The position numbers and the translations under genes are program-made. Of a stretch of DNA of 64,000 nt, positions 1 through 9,878 are shown in pieces. A model generated the notes under the pieces. The model did no database searches and was not told the DNA's origin. It saw nothing but the letters and a program-made list of their open reading frames with translations. The stretch is from Candidatus Epulonipiscium viviparus (GTDB taxonomy: Bacteria > Bacillota > Clostridia > Lachnospirales > Cellulosilyticaceae), in assembly GCF_030708075.1 (NCBI RefSeq), contig NZ_CP117982.1:372001-436000 (forward strand), given 5' to 3'. The first letter of the stretch is position 1, and every line of letters begins with the position of its first letter.

Positions 1-3000
1 GCCGATATTGACCTCTCTACATTTTGGAATCCATATATCGACTCCACAATATATTTTGCGGGTACCAAAGCAGAATGGCTAGCGTTTGATACCGGGATCT
101 CTGTAAAAACCGCAATGGCATTTGATGGTAATACAACAGCAGATGAAGAATGGAATACGCTACATCCAGTAGAAGGAATTTTAGGCGGTGGAGTCAAGTT
201 TGATAAAGAGTCAGGCACAATCACTGCTGCGGAATCCACAATCACTGCAGCAACCATCCCGGGTCAAATCGCCGGTGTTGCAGTTACCGCAATTGGCAAT
301 TCAGCTTTTAGATGGAACTTTTCTCTCACTGAAGTTGTGCTTCCAAACACAGTAACCAAAATCGGGCATCAAGCTTTCTATGATAATAGTGACAAGCTAA
401 AGACAATGCTTCTTCCAGACTCTATAACATCTATTGGCGAGCAAGCATTTGCGTTTTGCGACGGCCTAACCGACATCACGCTTCCAGATTCACTGCAAAT
501 TCTCGAACCCAATACATTCTACGGTTGTACCAATCTATCTAAAGTAAAATTACCATCGATGCTAGTTTCGATCGGTCTCAATGCTTTTTACAATACGGCA
601 ATCGAGGAATTAGCGATTCCGGCATCCGTCAATAAAATCAGTACGTCTTCATCTCTCGCAAACACAACATTTCCAGAGAGTATAACGACAATTTATTTTG
701 CCGGAACCGAAGAAGCGTGGAACAACTTAAAAACCAGACTTGCAGCTACTACAACTGTGTACTTTGAACATTTAGGACCTATTGATCCAGACGATTGGAT
801 TGCAATACCTGGTGCTGTAGATGGCAAAATTAAATTTAATCCAGCAACGGGGCAAATAACAGCTGTCCAACATACAATAACATCTCTCAAAATTCCAGAA
901 ACTATCAACAACATTGCAGTCACATCGCTTGCTAACAACCTCTTCGTCGATGCCAATACACTCGAAACTGTAATTTTACCAAAAGGCATTCAAGTCGGCG
1001 CTGATGCGTTATGGGCAAACGAGATAACAGTCTATTACGCAGGTACCGCGCAAGAGTGGGTAGCCCTCAACGCCTCGCTTCCATTTGATGCTTCGATTAT
1101 TTTAGAGAGCGATGGACCAGACGATCTAACATTCAGCGATGAACTTCAACCAACATATTCTGTAATGGGGCAAAATGTTAAATTTGACAAAAACACCGGA
1201 ACCATCGTTTCGGCAAATCCACTAATAGCAGATGGCACCATTCCAGCAGTTGTTGACGGTATAAAAGTTACCGCTATCGGAGCATCCGCATTCCGTGGCA
1301 ACAGCGCACTAACCAAGGTGACAATTCCGCAAGGTATAGAGTCCGTTGGCGCATCAGCTTTTGCTGCAAGTCCAAACTTGACCACCGTCATAATACCGCT
1401 ATTAACTTCTGCTGCATCCAATATCTTTGCAGACTGCCCTTCATTAGCAACGATATATTTTGAAGGCACGCAAGCCCAATGGTCAGCGTTGGGGATCAGC
1501 ATTCCATCTTCTGTACAAATAAATTATGAGCGATACCCAATTTCTGCAGATGCGTGGCGAGATGTTGCAGGCATTGTGGGTGGCTCCATAAAATTTGATG
1601 AAGACACGGGCACTATCACCGATGCTCAGGATACCATCACAACTGCCAACATTCCTGCTAAAATAAATGGGGCTACAGTATTAGAAATCGGATCGGGAGC
1701 ATTCGAAAATCTCACAGCACTAACCAATGTTCGCATCCCGTATGGCGTAACCACAATTTCGGACAATGCCTTTAAAGGTACTGGGCTAGTTAGCATTGTA
1801 CTTCCAGAATCCGTCACATCTGCTGCAGCAGACATTTTTGCCAACTGCGAAAACTTGGCAACTATATATTTTGGAGGAACTGAAGCTGAGTGGCTTTCGT
1901 TGGGAGTATCGTTATCTTCAAACACAATTGTAGTTTATGAGAGCCAAGGGCCTATTGATCCAGATGCGTGGCTAACAGTTGAAGGCATCGAGGGTGGTAG
2001 AATCAAAATTGATAACGGCGTAATCACAACAGCTGAGGATGGCATAACTATTGCAAATATTCCAGAAATTGTCAACGGAATACGCGTTACTGCTATCGAT
2101 TCAAACGCATTTTATCAGCATGCAACGCTTGTGGAGCTCACTATCCCAGCAAGCATCACCGTAATCGAGTCTAGCGCATTTGCATCTAGTCCAAAGCTCA
2201 CGAAAGTCACATTCTCAGAAGGCGTAACCGAAGTAAAATTGCGTGCCTTTGATAAGTGCGACAGTTTAGAAACTCTGATATGGCCAAAATCACTTGTTAC
2301 AGTTGGCGATGCGGCATTCGACTCCACTCCAAATTTGAGCCTGATCTATTATGCAGGAACACAAGCCGAGTGGGACGCATTAGCAGTGGATATTCCAGAG
2401 AGCGTAACAGTTGTAGTAGGCAGTACTGGGCCTATCGATCCAAATGCCTGGATTGCTATCGAAGGAGTTGTAGGCGGTCAGATCAAATTTAACGAAGCAA
2501 CTGGAGCGATCACAGAAGTAGAGGAGAGCGTCACCTCCGCGGTTATTCCGGAAAAAATCAACGGTGTAACTGTCGTTGCAATAGCAGATAGCGCATTCTC
2601 GAAGGCCCTACGAATTTCCAAAGTAACTTTGCCTAACACAATTACTACAATTGGCGATCGTGCATTCGAAAATTGCGGCAACTTAAAAGAGATCACGCTT
2701 CCAACCTCATTAACTTCAATTGGCGCATATGCATTCCACGACTGCGACGAATTGAGAGAACTAGACTTGCCATCTGGCATCACCAGCATTGGCGAAGCGG
2801 CATTCAAAAACTGTGCATACATTAAAACAATTTCGATTCCAGAAGGCGTTACCGAGTTAGCCAAAGATTTATTTTACAGCTGCGATAGGCTAGAAACCAT
2901 CATTATCTCTGGGCCAGTTACCCAAATAGCAGACGGAGTTTTTGGCAACCTAGATAAACTAGATACGATCTTCTTTGGCAACGAGCGAAATATTTGGAAT

Positions 3001-4125
3001 TCATTTGACATCCACGTTCCAAACGATGCCCTAGTAATTTTCCGAACTGCTGCAGCAACAACAGATCCTGATGATCCCGACGAAGTGATCGACCCAGAAG
3101 ATTTAATTGGACCAGAAGCGTGGCTTACTGTTGACGGAATCGAAGGCGGAATGATTCAATTTGATTCTCAAACTGGGCAAATTTTAGCAACCGATGGGGC
3201 CATAACTAAAGCACACATTCCGGCCGAAATCAACGGTGTTGCTGTTACAAGCATCGGAAACTATGCATTCTACGATCGTTCTACACTCAAGGAGCTTAGC
3301 ATTCCGGATTCGGTAACTTATATCGGAGACAATGCATTTGTTAACTGCTATTCGTTGGCAGAAGTAAACATTCCAGCAGGCGTTGAGTATATTGGTGATA
3401 GCGCGTTCTACAACTGCCGTAGCCTCACATCGATCAGTCTTCCTGAGTCTGTCACACAAATTTCATACCGCACTTTCTACGGATGCTCTCGCTTAGAATC
3501 AATCAACATTCCTGGAGTTACCGTTATTAATTCGTACGCATTTGCAGATTGTCACAGTCTCGATGATCCTGACTTACCAGAGGGCCTAACATTTATTAGT
3601 GACTTTGCCTTTGCCGAATCCCGCGGATTAACAACACTCAATATTCCGGCAAATGTAGAATCCATAGGCAACAGCGCATTCATTGGATGCTCCAATCTAG
3701 AAACATTAAATTTGAACAGCAATTTGGCAACAATTGGCACTTCTGCATTCGAAAATTGTGTAAGTCTCGAATCCGTAGATTTCCCGGCTAATATAAGTAA
3801 CATTGGAAGCAATGCCTTCGCTGGATGTCTGGCATTAACAGAGGTCACGCTTCCAGAGGGGCTACCTGACATTGCAGATGGAGTATTCTCATATTGTAAT
3901 AATTTAGCAACTGTCACAATTCCATCAACTGTAACATCGATCGGTGACCACGTATTTGCGGCAACGGCACTTACGCGACTAGAGCTTCCTGCAGGGCTAA
4001 CATACCTAGGCTATGACGTCTTCGCGAATATTGAAGCGTTGGAAATTTCATTCTTAGGTACTGCAGCTGAATGGAATGCATTGGGCAGAGAATTGCCTGA
4101 TGGTGTTACTATTACAACCAATTAA
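1..4125 (+). CDS. BspA-type leucine-rich-repeat protein, 5' end outside the window
   Basis: The reading frame is open from base 1, so the ATG at 115 is internal and the true start lies upstream. At least 1374 residues are visible. They are built from composite units of about 130-150 residues. Each unit opens with a G-P-I-D-P-x-x-W spacer, a G-G-x-I-K-F strand and an I-T-x-x-x-I-P segment. It continues through several LRR_5 (BspA/TpLRR) repeats with the A-F-x-x-C-x-x-L and I-P-x-x-V-T-x-I-G signatures, and closes with an I-Y-F-x-G-T-x-x-E-W motif. The last unit is longest, with about a dozen LRRs. Relatives are usually surface or secreted adhesion or ligand-binding proteins. No signal peptide or anchor is visible because the N-terminus is missing, and the C-terminus has no anchor. 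Function is inferred from the family only. Confidence 0.9.
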   Translation, partial: ADIDLSTFWNPYIDSTIYFAGTKAEWLAFDTGISVKTAMAFDGNTTADEEWNTLHPVEGILGGGVKFDKESGTITAAESTITAATIPGQIAGVAVTAIGNSAFRWNFSLTEVVLPNTVTKIGHQAFYDNSDKLKTMLLPDSITSIGEQAFAFCDGLTDITLPDSLQILEPNTFYGCTNLSKVKLPSMLVSIGLNAFYNTAIEELAIPASVNKISTSSSLANTTFPESITTIYFAGTEEAWNNLKTRLAATTTVYFEHLGPIDPDDWIAIPGAVDGKIKFNPATGQITAVQHTITSLKIPETINNIAVTSLANNLFVDANTLETVILPKGIQVGADALWANEITVYYAGTAQEWVALNASLPFDASIILESDGPDDLTFSDELQPTYSVMGQNVKFDKNTGTIVSANPLIADGTIPAVVDGIKVTAIGASAFRGNSALTKVTIPQGIESVGASAFAASPNLTTVIIPLLTSAASNIFADCPSLATIYFEGTQAQWSALGISIPSSVQINYERYPISADAWRDVAGIVGGSIKFDEDTGTITDAQDTITTANIPAKINGATVLEIGSGAFENLTALTNVRIPYGVTTISDNAFKGTGLVSIVLPESVTSAAADIFANCENLATIYFGGTEAEWLSLGVSLSSNTIVVYESQGPIDPDAWLTVEGIEGGRIKIDNGVITTAEDGITIANIPEIVNGIRVTAIDSNAFYQHATLVELTIPASITVIESSAFASSPKLTKVTFSEGVTEVKLRAFDKCDSLETLIWPKSLVTVGDAAFDSTPNLSLIYYAGTQAEWDALAVDIPESVTVVVGSTGPIDPNAWIAIEGVVGGQIKFNEATGAITEVEESVTSAVIPEKINGVTVVAIADSAFSKALRISKVTLPNTITTIGDRAFENCGNLKEITLPTSLTSIGAYAFHDCDELRELDLPSGITSIGEAAFKNCAYIKTISIPEGVTELAKDLFYSCDRLETIIISGPVTQIADGVFGNLDKLDTIFFGNERNIWNSFDIHVPNDALVIFRTAAATTDPDDPDEVIDPEDLIGPEAWLTVDGIEGGMIQFDSQTGQILATDGAITKAHIPAEINGVAVTSIGNYAFYDRSTLKELSIPDSVTYIGDNAFVNCYSLAEVNIPAGVEYIGDSAFYNCRSLTSISLPESVTQISYRTFYGCSRLESINIPGVTVINSYAFADCHSLDDPDLPEGLTFISDFAFAESRGLTTLNIPANVESIGNSAFIGCSNLETLNLNSNLATIGTSAFENCVSLESVDFPANISNIGSNAFAGCLALTEVTLPEGLPDIADGVFSYCNNLATVTIPSTVTSIGDHVFAATALTRLELPAGLTYLGYDVFANIEALEISFLGTAAEWNALGRELPDGVTITTN
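971..1258 (+). repeat. Source copy of a 288-bp inverted duplication
   Basis: This segment of the LRR gene reappears in reverse orientation at 5162-5449. I aligned them base by base and found two substitutions: A1116 against its partner at 5304, and G1246 against its partner at 5174. That is 286 of 288 identical. Here the segment lies in frame inside an intact repeat unit, so this is the likely donor copy. Confidence 0.93.
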
Positions 4126-4143
4126 ATGCTTTCCTTTTATATG

Positions 4144-4165
4144 CTCTCCTTCGGGAGAGTTTTTT
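4144..4165 (+). terminator. Rho-independent terminator of the LRR gene
   Basis: A 6-bp stem, CTCTCC/GGAGAG, is closed by a TTCG tetraloop and followed by six T. It lies 18 bases after the LRR stop codon. Confidence 0.9.
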
Positions 4166-4170
4166 GCATC

Positions 4171-4200
4171 AAAAAAGACACCCCATTAAGAGGGTGCCCT
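4171..4200 (-). terminator. Terminator of the truncated desulfidase gene (minus strand)
   Basis: Read on the minus strand, GGCACCC and GGGGTGTC pair around a TCTTAAT loop and run into six T. It sits just past the stop of the minus-strand gene ending at 4205. Confidence 0.8.
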
Positions 4201-4204
4201 TTGT

Positions 4205-5161
4205 TTAAACAGTTCGTTCCACATTTAGCATAATGTCGAGAATCTCTTTATCGGTGCCATGCATACCGTATTTTCCAAGTCTTCCTATGGCAGCTATTGT
4301 AGCTTCTATATCATCTTTTAAAATTCCGGTGCGTGGTCGATAACTTTGATTTTCCATAGCCAAATGATGCGCCATGATTGCGGCGTCGAGGCTTGATGCT
4401 ATTTTGGCACCGCAAGAGGCTTTTGCCCCATCGCATACAATTCCAGAAACGTTTGCCAGTGTATTTGTGATTGTCATATTAATTTGATCTAAAGTTCCAT
4501 TTGATAAATATGTCATAGCCGCTCCACTAGCGCAAGACGCACTAACCACCCCGCAAAACGCACTTAGTCTTCCTATTAGCGTCTTTTGATGAATCGTAAT
4601 TAAATTTGAAAAGACCAATCCGCGATAAAGTTTTTCTTGATTAATTCCCATTTCTTCTGCATACATAACGATAGGAATAGACGATGCCATACCTTGGTTT
4701 CCGCTGCCGGAATTGGTAACTACTGGTAAAGCGCTTCCGCTCATTCGTGCTTCCGACCCTGCAGCAGTATAAGCTTTAATCTTTCTATCAAGACCGCCAT
4801 CTCCGTGTGATCTCAATATAACTTTACCAATACCCAGTCCGTATTTTCCAGTTAAGCCTTCTTGCGCCATTGCCATATTGTATTCAATCTGCAAGTCGAG
4901 TAGGTCCTTAACCTCTGCTATTTCAACGGTATTTGCAAATTCATATATTCTACAAACGCTTAGATTATCTCGATTAGTAAATTTCCCAAGGTATTTATTA
5001 TTATCTGGCTCATAAAATAACACTTGCCCATCCTTTGTGATTTTGCTTATATGAGTATGCGCTTCTGTTATTTCTGCAGTTGCCACATGCTCGCCCTTAT
5101 AGACTTCCACTATCACATGTAACAATAATGAACTATCTAGATGTAACACCGTACAAAATTT
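4205..5161 (-). pseudogene. 5'-truncated L-cysteine desulfidase-like gene (CyuA/UPF0597 family)
   Basis: The protein reads as the C-terminal three quarters of the serine-dehydratase-alpha-like UPF0597 family, to which archaeal L-cysteine desulfidase and bacterial CyuA belong (cysteine to pyruvate, sulfide and ammonia). Family sequence starts around the V-I-V-E-V-Y-K-G-E segment and runs to a normal C-terminus, with the conserved Cys-rich helices (S-A-S-C-A-S-G and V-C-D-G-A-K-A-S-C-G). Full-length members are about 430 residues. Here roughly the first 100 are gone, including the region that carries an N-terminal catalytic cysteine in the archaeal enzyme (from memory). An ATG at 5188 keeps a frame open for 327 codons, but its first nine codons come out-of-frame from the inserted LRR copy. 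The gene has no promoter of its own. It is probably dead, or read through from the GH2 gene. Confidence 0.75.
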
Positions 5162-5449
5162 CGTCAACAACTGTTGGAATGGTGCCATCTGCTATTAGTG
5201 GATTTGCCGAAACGATGGTTCCGGTGTTTTTGTCAAATTTAACATTTTGCCCCATTACAGAATATGTTGGTTGAAGTTCATCGCTGAATGTTAGATCGTC
5301 TGGCCCATCGCTCTCTAAAATAATCGAAGCATCAAATGGAAGCGAGGCGTTGAGGGCTACCCACTCTTGCGCGGTACCTGCGTAATAGACTGTTATCTCG
5401 TTTGCCCATAACGCATCAGCGCCGACTTGAATGCCTTTTGGTAAAATTA
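5162..5449 (-). repeat. Inverted copy of LRR-gene segment at a rearrangement junction
   Basis: This is the reverse complement of 971-1258 with two substitutions. Its right edge supplies the TAA stop codon (5447-5449, minus strand) of the GH2 gene. Its left edge cuts into the cysteine desulfidase gene. No transposase, terminal repeats or target duplication flank it, so it is not an insertion sequence. Confidence 0.92.
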
Positions 5450-8206
5450 GTGGAGTTCCCAGTACACTTTGCCTCTGATGCCGCAAGTTGGATCGGAGTA
5501 TTTGTTAACGATGTGTACGAAAACTTTTTCGTTTTTGAAGAACTTGGTTACAGGCACAGTAATATTGCCGCCCTGTGGATCAGCAAATTTTATAATTTCT
5601 TGAGAAATACCAAGTCTAGGCTGAACATTAGGCCACACATTGCGATCGTGCTCAATGGAGATCTCGGTATCGCCAGTGACATTTTCGATAATGATGCGTA
5701 CTTCTTTTTCGCCGACATAATCTGGAATGAGCAATCGGGTAGTGTATTTAGCGTAGCCATAGTCATCTGCAAAGATTTCGCTAAGATGATCGGTGCCGAA
5801 TTTAAACGGAATGCTAGTGTTCATATCATCGTAATTGACTCTTGCGGCAACATCAACGTCTAGTGTAATAGGCCAAACTCTAAAATTAGGAAGATCCATT
5901 TTATCAGTTTGAACAGGAAGCTGAGCTGTTGGAACGGTTAGGAAGTCGCATTCGAATGTTGCGGACATGTCACCGTTGGTTGCAGTAACCTTGATTGGAG
6001 CATCTTTAGAGTCCTGTCTTGCGATAATTTGCAAAAGTCCGGAATTTAAATTGTGAGTATTGGCAACAACAGAAGTTTGATCTAGTGGATCGCCATTGCT
6101 TGCGCCGAGTAATGTGCCGTTTTCGACGGTATGCGAGATAGCAATTTTACTGTTTGGTACAAAGTCACCGTTTGAATCGGTGGCAAATACGCGAAGAACT
6201 ACAACACCATCGGAGTTTGGCTGATTGTCTGCAACTATATTGAGAGCTGCAGGATCTCCGGTAGTTTTGACTGTTGTACGTTTAACTTCGGCACCGTCTT
6301 TGTAGCCTATCGCAACGATTTCGCCAGGAGCAAATGGTACGCTCCATTCGTTTTGATCATATTTATTTGCAGGTTGCTTGCCAGCAGATATGCCGTTTAC
6401 AATTAATTCTACTTCGTCTAAATTAGAATATGTCATAACGCGGATGGCTTCGCCTTCGTGACCAAACAGATTCCAATGCGGAAACAAATGAAGAACAGGC
6501 TCATCAAGCCAAAATGATTGCAACAAATAGAAGTTGTCTTTTTCGAAGCAGCAGCTATCGAGACCGCCACCCATATTGGTAAGTTGTGGATATTCGGCTT
6601 CGCCACGATATTCTATACCAGGCCAGTAGAATAGTCCGGCAACATAATTGCGAGTATCGACCTCTTTCCAGAAGCGTCTAAAAGATTCGCCAAAAGAAGG
6701 AAAATGTTCATCATAGGCAGTAACATTAAGAACAGTATCTGTAGGGAAATAGACACCTCTAGGATTTCGAGTAGCTCCAGCTTCTGTTACCATAATACAT
6801 TTATCTGGATGAACTTCATGCGACTTATCGTAAAATTTGATAGCATAGTTGATGCTGAGAGTATCAGAAGATTCGGATGCGTGAGAGCCATAAAAACCGC
6901 CATTTAAAGCAAGAGTAACAGGACGAGTTTTGTCTAAGCGCTTAATAAACATCTTAATTTCTTCGAGGATATGCTTGCCAACAACGGTGCTCTGAGTAGG
7001 CTCTTCGTTTCCAGCAGACCACATAATAATGCTCGGGTGATTACGATCTCGCTTAACCATCGATTCGATTTGTAAGAACGCATCGTGACTAGTTTCAAAC
7101 CAACGATTTTCATCCATAACGATCATACCGTATTTATCGCAAAGTTCGAGAATGTGAATCGAAGGATTATTGTGAGCGCAGCGATACGCATTAACACCCA
7201 TTTCCTTAAGTTTCTTGATGCGAAACTCCTCGACAGCGGCGGGAACAGCAACACCCAGGCTGCCATGATCTTGATGGATGCAAACGCCTTTTACTTTAAT
7301 TGGTTGATTGTTGATAAACAGCCCGTGATCTGCAGTAAAACGAACAGTTCTAAAACCGGTTTTGGTAGTGAGCTCATCAATAATTTCGCCATTTTCTACA
7401 ACAGTAACGATAACAGTATATAAGAAAGGATTGTCAATGGACCATCTGGTAGCATCGGCGAAGGTGAAAACTTCGGAGTATGAAGCAACATCGCAAGGTG
7501 CAACAGAAAGATCATACTGACCAAGCTCGACAGTATTATTGTTTTCTTTTAGCGCATATTTTATAGTAACAGTTCGTGTAGCATCAGAATAATTTTCTAG
7601 CATACCACTAACATAAATATCAAAATCATCATCTTTAAGATTGACGCTATAAATAAAATTATCCCACCAATTTAGACGAAGGGCATCGGTTTTTTGAAGC
7701 CACACATTTCGGTAGATACCAGAGCCTTCATACCACCAACCCTCAAAGTCGGAGTTATCAATATATATAGCCAGAGTATTAATTTCGCCGATATGAGCTA
7801 CTGCAGTAAAATCGACTTCAAAAGTATTATACATACTGGAGTTGGTGCCCATCAGGTGGCCATTTATCCAAATTTTGGAATTTTTACCGACACCTTCAAA
7901 TATAAAAGAAAATCGCTTATTGGCGTCAGCGGAATCGAGTTTAAAATAACGTCGATACCAAGCATTGTTGCGTTTTAGAGAGCCGTGAGAGCCATTATGC
8001 TTATCGGAATAGTTGCCCTTGATAACAAAATCGTGAGGTAAAGTAACGTCTTCCCAATCGGCATCATAATAAGAAGTGCTCTCCGGGCCACGACCGCGAA
8101 CAGTCTTGCTCATCATGTAAGTGTCTTGTTTAGACGAAATAGGATCTTTGGTAATATCACCTTCAAAAAATTTGTAACCAGTGTTCATCAAAATCTTTTC
8201 TCGCAT
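5447..8206 (-). CDS. Glycoside hydrolase family 2 protein, beta-galactosidase-like
   Basis: A 919-residue GH2 enzyme, probably removing terminal beta-galactosyl (or related) units from imported oligosaccharides. The order is a GH2 sugar-binding jelly roll (about 30-175), an Ig-like domain (about 180-290), and a TIM barrel (about 295-590). The barrel carries the acid/base Glu in M-W-S-A-G-N-E-E (about 401) and the nucleophile in M-V-T-E-A-G-A (about 475). A DUF4982-like and an invasin/Ig-like domain follow. There is no signal peptide, so it is likely cytosolic. The ATG has an AAAGGAGA site 7 bases upstream. The stop codon is provided exactly where the LRR copy begins, so the native 3' end and terminator may be lost. 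Specificity within GH2 cannot be read from sequence. Confidence 0.88.
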   Translation of the reverse strand: MREKILMNTGYKFFEGDITKDPISSKQDTYMMSKTVRGRGPESTSYYDADWEDVTLPHDFVIKGNYSDKHNGSHGSLKRNNAWYRRYFKLDSADANKRFSFIFEGVGKNSKIWINGHLMGTNSSMYNTFEVDFTAVAHIGEINTLAIYIDNSDFEGWWYEGSGIYRNVWLQKTDALRLNWWDNFIYSVNLKDDDFDIYVSGMLENYSDATRTVTIKYALKENNNTVELGQYDLSVAPCDVASYSEVFTFADATRWSIDNPFLYTVIVTVVENGEIIDELTTKTGFRTVRFTADHGLFINNQPIKVKGVCIHQDHGSLGVAVPAAVEEFRIKKLKEMGVNAYRCAHNNPSIHILELCDKYGMIVMDENRWFETSHDAFLQIESMVKRDRNHPSIIMWSAGNEEPTQSTVVGKHILEEIKMFIKRLDKTRPVTLALNGGFYGSHASESSDTLSINYAIKFYDKSHEVHPDKCIMVTEAGATRNPRGVYFPTDTVLNVTAYDEHFPSFGESFRRFWKEVDTRNYVAGLFYWPGIEYRGEAEYPQLTNMGGGLDSCCFEKDNFYLLQSFWLDEPVLHLFPHWNLFGHEGEAIRVMTYSNLDEVELIVNGISAGKQPANKYDQNEWSVPFAPGEIVAIGYKDGAEVKRTTVKTTGDPAALNIVADNQPNSDGVVVLRVFATDSNGDFVPNSKIAISHTVENGTLLGASNGDPLDQTSVVANTHNLNSGLLQIIARQDSKDAPIKVTATNGDMSATFECDFLTVPTAQLPVQTDKMDLPNFRVWPITLDVDVAARVNYDDMNTSIPFKFGTDHLSEIFADDYGYAKYTTRLLIPDYVGEKEVRIIIENVTGDTEISIEHDRNVWPNVQPRLGISQEIIKFADPQGGNITVPVTKFFKNEKVFVHIVNKYSDPTCGIRGKVYWELH

Positions 8207-8353
8207 TAGAAATCTCCTTTAAATAAAATTTGTGTAACTTGGAAATTATAACATTGTTGATATTAATATTATAGGCAATTGTGTAATAAGTTAGAGGAAA
8301 TTTTGAAAGTAAACACGGATATTTTAGAGAAAAATGTAGAGAGGTGAAACGCA

Positions 8354-9799
8354 ATGGCGGCAAATAAGGGTGCTGTAAATTTAGCAGAAGTGGTGAATAA
8401 GAAGTTGCTTAATTTTAACGTATTGGTGGTGGGATCTGCAGGAGCAGGAAAAACAACTGCAATTTGTCACTTGATAGATATGGTGGATGCTCCCTGTATG
8501 ATATTTGAGACAAAAGCTGGAGAATATAAGCATCTGCTATCAAATAACGTGATAGTGGGAACAAGCGTAACGCCACTAAAGATTAATCCGTTTAAGTTTC
8601 CGGAGGGGATCGCAATGGCAGAGCATATAGATCGGTTGATGAAAGTATTTGAATTATGCTGGGGATTGGATGATGTTCAAAGCTTGGTGTTGGCGAAGGC
8701 GATACGCATGGCATACGCAAAGGCAGGATGTGGAAGCGGAAAAACTATGGCAACATATCCTACATTTATTGATGTATCGGAAGCACTAGGAGAGATGGTC
8801 TCTATTTTCGATTCGCGCTTAAAAATTACATTGTTAGACAGGGTATCAGCGTTGTCTGCAGGAATATTTACAAGAGTGGAAACGGACGCCGAGTTGTTGT
8901 ATAATAATACTGTAATCATTGACTTAAACAATATATATCCCGCGGAGATGAGAAATTTGATGATGCATATGTTAACGATGAAAACCGTAGAATATTGGAT
9001 GAGCAATAAAACTCTAAAGGTAAAGCATATGACGATATTTGATCAAATTACAGAATCGGAAAGCGTGATCAAATTATTAAAGGAAGCGCAAAGATATGGA
9101 TTGGCATTTATTGTGGCGGCAGCTGAGGAGGTATCGTTAAATGATATAGGAACAGTAGTAATGTTGCGAAGCGTAAATCCTGTGGTACAAGCGGAGCTGA
9201 GTAGTATGAAGGTAATTGCAGTAAATACTGAGTTGGCAAAATTGAAGACGGGAGTTGCAGTGGTTTATCAGGCAGGGACAATCAAGAGTTGTAGGATAAC
9301 ACCATATACAAAATCGACGGAAAATAAGGTAGCGGGGGTGGCAAGGGCAAAGATAGTAGATGTAGATAAAGGAGATATGAAAGTATTATTGAGTTTTCTA
9401 TTATATAGAAGATTAAATTTAAGAGGTGCCGTAAACTTGGCAGCGTTATCGCAAAATTTGGAATTGTTGCCGTTGTCATCTGTAACAGTGTTAAAAATAA
9501 ATGAATTGATAGAAGAGTATCGAGATACAGCGACATTGGCGATATGGGAGCGATATAATTTTGATGATTTGTCTAGTATAGTAACAGAATTAATGGCAGA
9601 AGTGGGAGCAGAAATTGAGTTTGAAAAGAATGAAGACGCAAATGTATTAGACGCGGCATTGAGAAAAAAAATTGTTGCGACGATAGGGCTAAACGAAACA
9701 GACTATGTAAATGCGGTAATGCATTGTATAATGAAAGAAATGTCTACAAGAGATAGCAAATACTTTTCTGTATATGCCAAATGGAGAGAGTCGTTATAG
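8354..9799 (+). CDS. HerA/VirB4-like P-loop ATPase, short form
   Basis: A 481-residue ATPase of the DUF87/HerA superfamily. Walker A is G-S-A-G-A-G-K-T-T near residue 27. The family motif F-E-T-K-A-G-E-Y-K follows, then I-N-P-F-K-F-P-E-G and H-I-D-R-L. The Walker B strand near 226-232 reads M-T-I-F-D-Q-I, where relatives have a catalytic glutamate after the hydrophobic strand (D-E or E-E), so hydrolysis may be impaired. It lacks the N-terminal domain of many HerA-like proteins, and its C-terminal 130 residues resemble nothing I recognise. No NurA or other nuclease partner is adjacent. It sits where ftsY often lies before ylxM in Clostridia. The start has a GAGGTGAAA site. Its role in DNA translocation, repair or defence is unknown. 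Confidence 0.7.
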   Translation: MAANKGAVNLAEVVNKKLLNFNVLVVGSAGAGKTTAICHLIDMVDAPCMIFETKAGEYKHLLSNNVIVGTSVTPLKINPFKFPEGIAMAEHIDRLMKVFELCWGLDDVQSLVLAKAIRMAYAKAGCGSGKTMATYPTFIDVSEALGEMVSIFDSRLKITLLDRVSALSAGIFTRVETDAELLYNNTVIIDLNNIYPAEMRNLMMHMLTMKTVEYWMSNKTLKVKHMTIFDQITESESVIKLLKEAQRYGLAFIVAAAEEVSLNDIGTVVMLRSVNPVVQAELSSMKVIAVNTELAKLKTGVAVVYQAGTIKSCRITPYTKSTENKVAGVARAKIVDVDKGDMKVLLSFLLYRRLNLRGAVNLAALSQNLELLPLSSVTVLKINELIEEYRDTATLAIWERYNFDDLSSIVTELMAEVGAEIEFEKNEDANVLDAALRKKIVATIGLNETDYVNAVMHCIMKEMSTRDSKYFSVYAKWRESL

Positions 9800-9878
9800 G
9801 ATGGGGCTTGACAATGCAAATAGAAGTGTATATAATTCGACTGTAAAGAAGTTTAGGTTGACATAATTGGAGCGAGCG

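Noticed and set aside
5162-5449. Insertion sequence or retroelement between the desulfidase and GH2 genes
   Set aside because: No transposase, terminal inverted repeats or target duplication. The sequence is a plain copy of part of the LRR gene.
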